A stretch of 38,338 bases of DNA, from the NCBI RefSeq assembly GCF_027923465.1, contig NZ_BRLB01000030.1:1-38338 (forward strand). Direction: 5' to 3'. The notes beneath the pieces were generated by a model, which saw only the letters and a list, made by a program, of their open reading frames with translations, was not told the DNA's origin and searched no databases. Both the position numbers and the translations under genes were made by a program. Positions 26,799-38,338 of the stretch are shown here, piece after piece. The DNA is from Vallitalea longa. GTDB lineage: Bacteria; Bacillota; Clostridia; Lachnospirales; Vallitaleaceae. How positions within the stretch are numbered: the first letter of the stretch is position 1; every line of letters starts with the position of its first letter.

Positions 26799-27533
26799 TT
26801 AGTCTAAATCTATTAATTTAATAATTTCTTCAACAACAAGATTATGTTGTTCCTCCCTACTAATTGAACTTTCACCATCTCCTTTTTGAAATCCATAATA
26901 ACCAAAGTTAGAATGGTTACCATTGAGATTAACGTAATCAGTACTATCAGGCAATAACTCCTTTGACTTATTATAGTTGTCTAGGTTCATTATTTTGTCG
27001 TTGATTGCCCTTACAGACAATACTTTAATATCTTGTTTTGATAAATCAGTAGAATCACTAGGATATGCTCCCATCAATATCAATCCTTCTATTGGCTTAG
27101 AAGATTTATCTACATACATTGATGCACTTGCACCACCTAATGAATGACCTCCTATATACCAATCCTTATCATTATTATATTCTTCATATATTTTGTCAAA
27201 AGCATCAATATTCAATATGGCGAGATTGAAAGGCATATACGGTATAAAGACACGAATACCCTTCTTTGCTAATTTTTCTCCCAAAACAGCATATGCTTCT
27301 GTTTCAACTAATCCTCCTTGATAAAAAACAAAATTAGCATTTACATCACCTTCTGGTGTAATAATTATGGTATTATTTTCTTTTATGACATTTTCTTGCT
27401 TCATTATCTCTTTAGCTTGTTCCATACTACTATAAGTCTTAAATTTAATGACTAACCAAGTTGCCAATAAAAGTATTAGTATAATAACACCAGATACTTT
27501 TAAGACTCTTCTAGATTTATGACTCTTTTTCAA
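26799..27533 (-). CDS. Membrane-anchored alpha/beta hydrolase
   Basis: 244 aa. One N-terminal membrane segment (about 11-30) anchors an extracytoplasmic hydrolase. The nucleophile elbow is G-G-H-S131-L-G-G; D179 (INDKI) and H207 (NGNHSNFG) are candidates for the rest of the triad. NFVFYQGGLVETEAY and GIRVFIPYMPFNLA match the Abhydrolase_5 family. Substrate unknown; an esterase is likely. Apparently first gene of a unit with the methyltransferase. Confidence 0.85.
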   Translation of the reverse strand: MKKSHKSRRVLKVSGVIILILLLATWLVIKFKTYSSMEQAKEIMKQENVIKENNTIIITPEGDVNANFVFYQGGLVETEAYAVLGEKLAKKGIRVFIPYMPFNLAILNIDAFDKIYEEYNNDKDWYIGGHSLGGASASMYVDKSSKPIEGLILMGAYPSDSTDLSKQDIKVLSVRAINDKIMNLDNYNKSKELLPDSTDYVNLNGNHSNFGYYGFQKGDGESSISREEQHNLVVEEIIKLIDLD

Positions 27534-27684
27534 TTAATCACCTCATTCCATTAAATCATTCTATGTATCAATCAATAAATATCTTTAATTGATTATACAT
27601 AATATTATTTATATTTTCAAATCAACTTTTATTCAATACATGTGTAGATAACTCTCCTTTTCATTACACTCTCTACTACTAAAA

Positions 27685-27816
27685 AATGCAAAACAGAAAT
27701 AAATATCTTTTTTGCATTTAGTAAATTATAAACTAACATTTATTTAATTAATATCTTTTTTTCTTTTTATCATTAAATAGCAAATGCAGAATAGAAATAA
27801 ATTTCTATCCTGCATT
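27685..27816. repeat. Pair of related 34-nt hairpins
   Basis: 27685-27718 and 27783-27816 both run from AATGCA through AGAAATAAAT to TGCATT and fold on themselves; the second has a 16-bp stem (27783-27798 with 27801-27816). They are 98 bp apart and about 75% identical. They follow the 20-aa peptide gene on the minus strand and may act as terminators. Confidence 0.65.
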
Positions 27817-27838
27817 AGAACTATAATCTACATATCGA

Positions 27839-27901
27839 TTAGAATCTGTCTGCTGCACTTGGATTTTGTTCTATAGGACCTTGATTACCTTTTTCTATCA
27901 T
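27839..27901 (-). CDS. 20-aa peptide, unknown
   Basis: AAAGGAGGG, one of the strongest ribosome sites in the window, leads 8 nt later to an ATG at 27901 and MIEKGNQGPIEQNPSAADRF, then TAA. It is polar, with no signal or membrane segment, and has two Pro and no Cys. The locus is framed: a perfect 12-bp inverted repeat lies about 55 bp upstream and a 16-bp hairpin 23 bp downstream. It resembles a stand-alone peptide gene (signal or modified-peptide precursor). No modification or export gene adjoins it, so the role is open. Confidence 0.6.
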   Translation of the reverse strand: MIEKGNQGPIEQNPSAADRF

Positions 27902-27955
27902 AAAACTACCCTCCTTTAACTATGTATTTGTTAATTTCATAATACTTATAATTAT

Positions 27956-27986
27956 TTGATAAAAATTATTAAGCAATTTTTATCAA
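27956..27986. promoter_or_regulatory. Perfect 12-bp inverted repeat upstream of the 20-aa peptide gene
   Basis: TTGATAAAAATT (27956-27967) and AATTTTTATCAA (27975-27986), 7-nt spacer. Position suggests an operator or a leader hairpin. No clear -35/-10 pair could be assigned around it. Confidence 0.55.
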
Positions 27987-28253
27987 GATAATTAACTTCT
28001 ATGTATTTTACCGAAATTATACCAGTAACATTTATTATCAAAAGCATAATTAAACATTATAAATTGTTTAAATTGTATGAATTAATATCAATATATACAA
28101 TTTTATCATATTTTCGATTTATTTTCAATATTAATTTAATAATATATGCAATCTAATTTTTTTATATATTTAACATCTTTTTATATTAATTAAATATTTA
28201 AAACCATTATAGCGTTATTTTTTTACTTATACTGAAATTACTTTTTATAATAT
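27987..28253. other. AT-rich noncoding stretch
   Basis: About 270 bp of almost pure A/T runs; no reading frame or structure was supported. Confidence 0.5.
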
Positions 28254-28304
28254 ACATCAAATCCATTGATGTTATTAATAATATTTTGTTATTAGGACAA
28301 AATA
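28254..28304. promoter_or_regulatory. Two palindromes upstream of the HMA-like gene
   Basis: ACATCAA-N5-TTGATGT (28254-28272) and TATTTTGT-N7-ACAAAATA (28282-28304). A TTGACA at 28319-28324 follows, without a good -10 at the right distance. They look like operator sites; no known motif was recognised. Confidence 0.45.
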
Positions 28305-28387
28305 CTATCATATATTAATTGACAGGTATATATATATCAATACAGCACAAAATAAACTTATAAACTAACTATCAAAGGAATGATAAA

Positions 28388-28621
28388 ATGCAAAATATCA
28401 ACATAAGAATTGACGGTATAAAAAATGAAACTGAAAAACAGCACATAAAAAATGCATTGGATAAAATAGATGGAATTAATGAAATAGCAGTTAATCCTGC
28501 TAAAAGGACAATTCAAGTATCTTACAATCCTCCATCAACAGAAGAAGAAATAATAGAATGTATTAGATCTATGGGACATGATATTAATTATTCATATGAC
28601 TTTAATGATTTTAAATATTAG
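28388..28621 (+). CDS. HMA-like small protein without metal-binding cysteines
   Basis: 77 aa with the ferredoxin-like HMA fold pattern: strand INIRIDGI, helix 1, INEIAVNPAKRTIQVSYNP (strands 2-3), helix STEEEIIECIRSMGHDI, then a short tail. Copper chaperones have GMxCxxC after strand 1; here the loop is GIKNETEKQ, so the metal site is absent. The only Cys is in helix 2. AAAGGA precedes the ATG with good spacing. No P-type ATPase or CsoR gene is near, so a copper role is unlikely. Confidence 0.7.
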   Translation: MQNINIRIDGIKNETEKQHIKNALDKIDGINEIAVNPAKRTIQVSYNPPSTEEEIIECIRSMGHDINYSYDFNDFKY

Positions 28622-28701
28622 TTGCAATCAATAAATGTATCTACCTTATGTCATAGGTTCAAAGGGAAAAATGAAATAACTGTATCATATTTCTTTATTA
28701 A

Positions 28702-28750
28702 AAAAAGCGAACTACTAGTTTTGTAAAATTATGAATGTAGTTCACTTTTT
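28702..28750. terminator. Bidirectional terminator between the HMA-like and GH18 genes
   Basis: AAAAAGCGAACTAC (28702-28715) and GTAGTTCACTTTTT (28737-28750) pair with one mismatch; the stem is flanked by A on one side and T on the other, fitting termination in both directions of two converging genes. Confidence 0.75.
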
Positions 28751-28835
28751 ATTGCACAAATATAATTTAATTTCAACAATGACTTCTATATAGAATTATT
28801 TTATTGATAGAAATATTTGCAATATTTGTATGTAA

Positions 28836-30188
28836 TCAATTATTAAAAAGATTACTTAACTGATACCATACATCAAACCCAGCTTCTTTTCCAATTTTAC
28901 TATAATAATTAGGCATAGTACCTAATCTCCACAATGATATACCACCCATATTATAATTGTTGGCTAATTTTATTTTGGCTAATACACTGATCCAGTTTTC
29001 ATACCACATAAAATTCTTTTGATTATTGGTATTAGTATAAATCAAATATGGGTTTTGATAGTTATCACTATAGTATAATAAATCTTCGATTTTAACATTT
29101 TTAGCTAGTTCCTTACATATTCTATTATAGATTTTATCATAAGAAGGTGTAAACTTGGCATAATTCTCTCCTTGATCAATCCATTGAGCACTTCCAAAGT
29201 TGATCTGTAATAATAGTTTTCTTTTATTATTATCTCCAACTATTTGAATCAAATCTTTAATATCTTTTTCAATTTCGTCAATAGGAGTTAATGGATCAGT
29301 AATAATATTATTAAAAGTACTTGATTTTACTTTCATATCATAATCATGTTCCATTAGAATAGCATAATCAACCACATCTAGAATCTCCTTGAACTTATAA
29401 CTAACATGATATTTATAGGATGGTAATGCTACATACACTGTTTTTTTACCTAATCTATCCTTTAAAGACTTCAAAAACTTAACAAAATCATCTTGATCTT
29501 CTCCGTTGACATTTTCAAAATCAATTGTCACACCATCAAAGGACAAATCTTTATAACTGATGTTTGTACCATTAACAATACTAACTATATCATCAATTAT
29601 ACTATCCATATCATTAAAGATAGCTTTAAAATAATCATTTCTATTGCCATTATCATTAACATATATCATGAGTTGTCTAGGCATATTACCCATTTTATTT
29701 AATGGTTTTTCATATGAATCAGGTATCTTATAATCTGCACCATCAAATACTAATTCTACTCCATCACCAACTTGGTCTATTCTACTCCACCCAAATGATA
29801 ATGAATCAAAATTACTTAAGGTTCCACTATTATACATGTCGTTGAATTGATTCAAAGACGATAAAGCATAAAACCCATGCAATACAAAATCTTCTTTCAA
29901 TTGCAATTTTTCATCATTGTCCCTAGGAGTTATTTTTATGTTTTTATCTTCAACAAGTATATCTTTACCTAATATATCTGCCATTTTACTGATTGGCATA
30001 TATATATCACTATTATAATTAATCCCATCTATATCCTTACTTGTTTTTTCATTGGTAACTGTATAGGTTTCTATGTAATCGTCAGATGTTTGTGCAAAAG
30101 TAGTTTTTGCATTAGATATACTTGTAGGAATTAGTGAGCTAACTAGTAAAATACATACCAGCAACTTATAACCTCTCTTAAAAATCAT
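28836..30188 (-). CDS. Secreted GH18-type glycosidase with N-terminal copper-amine-oxidase-like domain
   Basis: 450 aa with a signal peptide (about 1-27). Residues about 38-90 resemble the Cu_amine_oxidN1 domain common on Firmicutes surface enzymes (IYMPISKMADILGKDI). The rest is a GH18 barrel: LSFGWSRI near strand 2, then D218-G-V-T-I-D223-F-E225, the DxxxDxE catalytic motif with E225 as acid, VALPSYKY, and a terminal GGISLWRLG. The family cleaves chitin or peptidoglycan GlcNAc linkages; spore-cortex YaaH/SleL-like relatives share this form. GAGGTGATT precedes the ATG. It follows the beta-galactosidase gene, separated by a hairpin. Confidence 0.85.
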   Translation of the reverse strand: MIFKRGYKLLVCILLVSSLIPTSISNAKTTFAQTSDDYIETYTVTNEKTSKDIDGINYNSDIYMPISKMADILGKDILVEDKNIKITPRDNDEKLQLKEDFVLHGFYALSSLNQFNDMYNSGTLSNFDSLSFGWSRIDQVGDGVELVFDGADYKIPDSYEKPLNKMGNMPRQLMIYVNDNGNRNDYFKAIFNDMDSIIDDIVSIVNGTNISYKDLSFDGVTIDFENVNGEDQDDFVKFLKSLKDRLGKKTVYVALPSYKYHVSYKFKEILDVVDYAILMEHDYDMKVKSSTFNNIITDPLTPIDEIEKDIKDLIQIVGDNNKRKLLLQINFGSAQWIDQGENYAKFTPSYDKIYNRICKELAKNVKIEDLLYYSDNYQNPYLIYTNTNNQKNFMWYENWISVLAKIKLANNYNMGGISLWRLGTMPNYYSKIGKEAGFDVWYQLSNLFNN

Positions 30189-30232
30189 ATTTAATCACCT
30201 CATCTTTTATTTTAACAATTATATATATTATA

Positions 30233-30256
30233 CCCCACAATCATTAAATTGTGGGG
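30233..30256 (-). terminator. Hairpin after the beta-galactosidase gene
   Basis: CCCCACAAT (30233-30241) and ATTGTGGGG (30248-30256), a perfect 9-bp GC-rich stem with a 6-nt loop, 18 bp past the stop. No T run follows on the minus strand (TATAATATAT), so some read-through into the GH18 gene is possible. Confidence 0.65.
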
Positions 30257-30273
30257 CACTTTTCATAAATTAA

Positions 30274-34797
<4,524 letters not shown>

Positions 34798-34960
34798 CTA
34801 GTAAAATTATTCTGTATATTAATTTTACACAAGTATTTCTAGCTACTATATTATCATATATTTACAATTAATTCAATATAATAATTTTTGTCATTATTAG
34901 GAATATTTTATACTATTTTTATTATATATAGTTCATATCGCTATGATATGTATTTATAAT

Positions 34961-35665
34961 TCATTCTAGATACAGTTTACTTTCATTTGATCTTAACCAT
35001 TTTTTTTCTTCTTCATAATTTGGCAAAACACTTCTTACTAGATTCCAAAAATCCTTAGAATGATTAAGATGTATCAAATGACTCATCTCATGAACTACAA
35101 TATAATCTATAACAGATATTTTAGCCATTGATAATTTCAAATTAAAGTTTAGATTCTTCAATGAACTACAGCTACCCCATCTTGTCTTTTGTTTTTTCAC
35201 TCTAATATTATTAGGTTGTATTTTAAAATATTTTTGATAATATTTAATTCTAGCATTTATTATTTTAAGAGTCTCGTGTCTATAAAAATATTCTATCAAT
35301 GATTTAATACATTCTTTATCATTTGAATTTGTTGTAACCTTTAATGAATAATCCTTGATTTCTACTACTGGACGATTTATTTTATTATTAACCACTATAT
35401 CTAATGGATATTCTTTACCTAGAAATAAGAACAACTCTCCATTTTGGTATTTCTTCTCATGTATCTTATAATGTTTAACTTCATCAAGTTTATTAATTAT
35501 CCAATTGCCTTTACTCTCAACTAGCTCCTTCAGTTTATTTTTATCTATACCTATAGGAGCCCTGACAATAACATTTTTATCTCTATTAATATGAATAGCT
35601 ATAGTTTTTCGTTTACTATATACAACCATATATTCAATCTCTTTAGAGTTATAATAAAATTTCAT
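34961..35665 (-). CDS. YgjP-type zinc metallopeptidase-like protein
   Basis: 234 aa of the YgjP/WLM-like (DUF45) family. KTRWGSCSS, H192-E-M-S-H196 and the later H202 (LNHSKDFW) form the zinc site. No signal peptide, so cytoplasmic. Cellular substrate is not established for the family. GGGAGGATAA precedes the ATG. It starts 13 bp after the end of the cis-prenyltransferase-like gene, so both are on one transcript. Confidence 0.88.
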   Translation of the reverse strand: MKFYYNSKEIEYMVVYSKRKTIAIHINRDKNVIVRAPIGIDKNKLKELVESKGNWIINKLDEVKHYKIHEKKYQNGELFLFLGKEYPLDIVVNNKINRPVVEIKDYSLKVTTNSNDKECIKSLIEYFYRHETLKIINARIKYYQKYFKIQPNNIRVKKQKTRWGSCSSLKNLNFNLKLSMAKISVIDYIVVHEMSHLIHLNHSKDFWNLVRSVLPNYEEEKKWLRSNESKLYLE

Positions 35666-35678
35666 TTATCCTCCCTTA

Positions 35679-36314
35679 TCAACCACCCAATGTAACATCT
35701 GTCGTTTGATACCATCTCAATGCTTCTTTGAAGTGATCTGTTTTAAAATCTGGCCAATACTCATCAATTACATATATATCTGAATATACTGACTGAACAG
35801 GTAAAAAACCACTTAATCTTCTTCTACCTCCCCATCTTATGATTAAATCTATTCTAGATATATCAGAAGAAGCAATATTATTGATACCGTTATTAAGGTC
35901 CCATTTCCAATCATAGTTGACTAAAAAATTAATGTTAATAAGTCCCTTACCGAACTTAACTCTTTTATTAGCATATTTTAATAACTCTTTTGGAAATACA
36001 TCTGACACGCTATTCCCTACTATCAATAGATTAGCATCTCTATTAGCCAAATTATTGACCGCTTTTATGCAAGCATCTATAAAAGCTGCTTTTTGATTAG
36101 ATGGTCTTTTGGTATTGTCCTGAGTAAAACCATAAAATGTAGCTTCTTTAATGCCATAATCTATCATTGTTTCGTATAAATGAAACCCTGGGTCTATACC
36201 GAAATAATAACCATCCTTTTTGTCCATATTATGGCCTACAGCCCATCTTCTATTACCATCTGGTATAATTCCTATATGTTTAGGTATTCTCTTGAATGTC
36301 TCTTTATTATTCAT
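35679..36314 (-). CDS. Divergent cis-prenyltransferase (UppS family)
   Basis: 211 aa versus about 245 for typical undecaprenyl diphosphate synthase. It keeps IPDGNRRWA with the catalytic-loop D19, and IDLIIRWGGRRRLSGFLP followed by QSVYSDIYVID.YWPDF. Relative to E. coli UppS, R194, R200 and S202 have counterparts (R160, R166, S168), but E198 is replaced by R164 and E213 by D179. The essential UppS is normally next to cdsA and dxr; here the partner is a YgjP protein. It is probably a paralogue of unknown product. AAGGAG precedes the ATG. Confidence 0.8.
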   Translation of the reverse strand: MNNKETFKRIPKHIGIIPDGNRRWAVGHNMDKKDGYYFGIDPGFHLYETMIDYGIKEATFYGFTQDNTKRPSNQKAAFIDACIKAVNNLANRDANLLIVGNSVSDVFPKELLKYANKRVKFGKGLININFLVNYDWKWDLNNGINNIASSDISRIDLIIRWGGRRRLSGFLPVQSVYSDIYVIDEYWPDFKTDHFKEALRWYQTTDVTLGG

Positions 36315-36436
36315 TATTAATCTCCTTATAATTATCCTCTATTATAAAAATATTTACATTTAGATAGATATCTATTCATAATTAGAAGGATTTTATAATC
36401 AAACTTAGTTTGCTCAATAATATTATCAACTTGACA

Positions 36437-37120
36437 TTATAGAATATCCTTCAATTGACTTAAAGAATATATCTCATATGTAGGATTTATATTAGTATCA
36501 TTACTTATGTTATCTAAATTCAACCAACATGTATGAATTCCATAATTAATACCACCTTGTATATCTGCTGTAAGGGAATCTCCAATCATAATGACACTGT
36601 TCTTATCACTATGATTTACCAGATTAAATGTATAATCATAGATAAGAGGATCCGGTTTATTGACCCCTACCTCTTCTGATACTACCATATCATCAATATA
36701 ATCTTTAACATCTGATCTACCTAATCTTGAACTCTGAACTTTTTTTATACCATTAGTTAAAATTACAACCTTATATCCTTTATCTTTTAGATACTTACAA
36801 ATATCTTCAGCTCCATCTATGAGAAAATTACATTCACTTAGGCTCAACAAATAGTTTTCACTAAATTCTTGAGCATCAAAATCCAACTCATATTCATCAA
36901 ATAATCTTTGGAATCTTTCATATCTTAACTTATCTTTAGTGATATTACCTTTTTCCAGTTCAAGCCATAGATTAAGATTAATAGTTTTATATCGCTTACT
37001 GATTTCTTCTATATTCCCTTTATATGAAAATTTTTTAAATGCTTCCCCTAAAGCATATTTTTCAGCCATGTTATAATTAAACAATGTTCCATCAGCATCA
37101 AGTAGAACTACTTCATACAT
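36437..37120 (-). CDS. HAD hydrolase, YjjG-type nucleotidase
   Basis: 227 aa, cytoplasmic phosphatase probably acting on non-canonical pyrimidine nucleotides. Motif I is LLDADGTLF (Asp nucleophile 8, acid D10), motif II ILTNG, motif III the Lys in VGVNKPDP, and motif IV MIGDSLTADIQGG; a helical cap lies between I and II. The frame opens at 37159, but GGAAGGGG sits before the ATG at 37120, which also gives the normal N-terminus. About 120 bp upstream of the UppS-like gene on the same strand. Confidence 0.85.
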   Translation of the reverse strand: MYEVVLLDADGTLFNYNMAEKYALGEAFKKFSYKGNIEEISKRYKTINLNLWLELEKGNITKDKLRYERFQRLFDEYELDFDAQEFSENYLLSLSECNFLIDGAEDICKYLKDKGYKVVILTNGIKKVQSSRLGRSDVKDYIDDMVVSEEVGVNKPDPLIYDYTFNLVNHSDKNSVIMIGDSLTADIQGGINYGIHTCWLNLDNISNDTNINPTYEIYSLSQLKDIL

Positions 37121-37208
37121 AATATTTTTATCCCCTTCCTTTATATGAATTCCATTCAATCATATCAAATGGAATTCATTATATCAATAGAAAAAGAGCC
37201 TAATAGAT

Positions 37209-37230
37209 TAAAAAACTGCCCTTCGGCAGC
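37209..37230 (-). terminator. Strong intrinsic terminator of xerD
   Basis: Minus strand GCTGCC-GAAG-GGCAGT followed by TTTTT. GC-rich stem with a tetraloop and T run, about 70 bp past the xerD stop. It separates xerD from everything to its left. Confidence 0.9.
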
Positions 37231-37298
37231 TTAATATATCCTAAACTCAATTTTTGATACTCAATACTCTATGTATACAAATATGTAACGCTACATAC

Positions 37299-38183
37299 CT
37301 AAGCTCTAGGATGAGCTTTAGTATAGACTTCTTTTAACCTATTATTAGACATCCTAGCATATATCTGAGTAGTAGATATATCTGAATGCCCTAACATTTC
37401 TTGTACTGAACGAAGGTCAGCTCCATTTTCAACAAGATGTGTCGCAAAAGAATGCCTAAGTATATGTGGTGTAATTTTTTTATATATACCAGCTTTATTA
37501 GCATATGATTTAACTATTTTCCAAAAACCCTGCCTGCTCATTTTATGACCCAAGCAACTGACGAACAAGAAATCTTCATTAGGATCTTCTATCATTATGT
37601 CTCTAGCTGATTTTAGATATTTAACTAGAGCATCTTTTGATACTTGCCCTATGGGAATAGCCCTTTCCTTCTTCTTATTATCTCTGCATTTGATATAGCC
37701 TAAATTAATGCTTACGTCGTCTTTTTTTAGATTAATCAATTCAGATACACGTATACCTGTCGCATATAATACTTCTAACATTGCTTTATCACGTATACCT
37801 TTACAATCATCATCATTTGGTTGGCTTAGCAAAATATCTACTTCCTCCATAGTTAATACTTCCGGTAATTTTTTTTCTATCTTAGGAGATATTAAATTAC
37901 TTGAAGGATCTTGTTCAATTATATTATTTTTATATAGATATCTGAAATAGCAATGCATTGAAGCTACATTTCTAGATATCGTTGATGGTGCTTTCCCCAT
38001 CTTTTCTAAATATATTAAATAAGAATTAAGATTAGTATTAGTTATTTTACCAACGGTTAGAGAATTAGATTCGATGTAGTTAATCAAATTATTAACATCC
38101 CTTTTATAGGATGCTATTGTATTAGGTGACGAACCTTTTTCAGTTTTTAAATAGTCTAAGAACTTAGATACAGTATTTCTCAT
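37299..38183 (-). CDS. xerD: Site-specific tyrosine recombinase XerD
   Basis: 294 aa, resolving chromosome dimers at dif with XerC. N-terminal SAM-like core-binding domain (about 1-88), then the catalytic domain with R145 (ATGIRVSEL), K172 (NKKKER), H240-xx-R243 (PHILRHSFATHL), H266 (LGHSDISTT) and nucleophile Y275. Length and motifs match the chromosomal enzyme rather than a phage integrase. In B. subtilis and relatives xerD precedes deoB/drm; here the next gene is a HAD phosphatase after a strong terminator. An integron/phage integrase is possible but less likely. Confidence 0.88.
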   Translation of the reverse strand: MRNTVSKFLDYLKTEKGSSPNTIASYKRDVNNLINYIESNSLTVGKITNTNLNSYLIYLEKMGKAPSTISRNVASMHCYFRYLYKNNIIEQDPSSNLISPKIEKKLPEVLTMEEVDILLSQPNDDDCKGIRDKAMLEVLYATGIRVSELINLKKDDVSINLGYIKCRDNKKKERAIPIGQVSKDALVKYLKSARDIMIEDPNEDFLFVSCLGHKMSRQGFWKIVKSYANKAGIYKKITPHILRHSFATHLVENGADLRSVQEMLGHSDISTTQIYARMSNNRLKEVYTKAHPRA

Positions 38184-38338
38184 TATTTTCTTCCTTTGCA
38201 GTACTTCATATATCTTAGATTATAATATATTTTACTCCAAAAGTCGAATATTTTTTACATATTTATGGCAGAGATGTACCATTTTACTAATTGAGGATTG
38301 ATATAAGTCTCTATAATACCACCTACGATAGTGAATAT
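38184..38338. other. Upstream region of xerD
   Basis: 155 bp without a gene. It holds the xerD ribosome site (AAAGGAAG) and a TATAAT on the minus strand; no convincing -35. Confidence 0.4.

Noticed and set aside
28388-28621. Copper chaperone CopZ
   Set aside because: The metal-binding CxxC is missing and no copper ATPase or CsoR gene is nearby.
35679-36314. The essential undecaprenyl diphosphate synthase UppS
   Set aside because: It is short, has substitutions at two key acidic positions, and is not next to cdsA, dxr or frr.
37299-38183. Phage or integrative-element integrase
   Set aside because: Length and motifs match XerD, there is no adjacent attachment site, tRNA or phage gene, and the gene has its own strong terminator.

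Overview
The window is AT-rich DNA from a low-GC Gram-positive anaerobe of the class Clostridia. This follows from the gene content: butyrate kinase and phosphate butyryltransferase, a reverse-type rubrerythrin, a DacF-like carboxypeptidase, XerD, strong AGGAGG ribosome sites, and occasional TTG and GTG starts. The family level cannot be fixed from sequence alone. Nearly all genes are on the minus strand; the plus-strand genes are an AraC regulator, rubrerythrin, a 30-aa hydrophobic peptide and a small HMA-like protein.

Layout, left to right. (1) 1-6395: the first 2131 codons of a giant secreted surface protein, cut by the window edge. It has a signal peptide, an acidic Asn/Asp/Glu/Ser linker, an Ig-like unit, a PA14-like domain, a Big_2-type domain, two homologous propeller-like halves, and an array of 96-aa Ig-like repeats with an exact 288-bp period. 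(2) 7050-9102: buk then ptb, the reverse of the usual ptb-buk order. They are divergent from a 750-aa AraC regulator whose C-terminal half resembles a GH39 barrel but lacks the expected acid/base Glu. (3) 11844-15681: deoB-pdp-dacF, nucleoside salvage plus a cell-wall carboxypeptidase. (4) 16175-16825: rubrerythrin with a clear promoter and a Fur/PerR-type palindrome at the predicted transcription start. (5) 17033-19600: a decaying stretch with an FMN-reductase pseudogene, two further gene remnants, a GNAT, a Nudix hydrolase and two tiny hydrophobic genes. (6) 19666-28621: accessory single genes: a zinc peptidase, a secreted protein of 36-aa repeats, DUF2971, a HAM1-like protein, a GNAT, a CPBP-like membrane protein, a lipoprotein, a zinc-ribbon protein, a methyltransferase, an anchored alpha/beta hydrolase, a 20-aa peptide gene and an HMA fold without cysteines. 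(7) 28836-34764: two secreted glycan enzymes, GH18-type and a 1496-aa GH2 beta-galactosidase with two F5/8 domains and a malectin-like domain. (8) 34961-38183: YgjP-type metallopeptidase, a divergent cis-prenyltransferase, a YjjG-type HAD phosphatase, and XerD with a strong terminator.

Together: regions 2-3 look like core metabolism. XerD and deoB-pdp-dacF, neighbours in Bacillus subtilis and relatives, are separated here by about 21.6 kb of mostly accessory genes, so 15.7-37.2 kb may be an inserted or gradually accreted region. No tRNA, rRNA, CRISPR array, transposase or prophage gene was recognised. The items most worth a second look are the 20-aa peptide locus at 27.8-28.0 kb, the 30-aa hydrophobic peptide with structured flanks at 19.2 kb, the GH39-like regulator, and the homogenised 288-bp repeat array.
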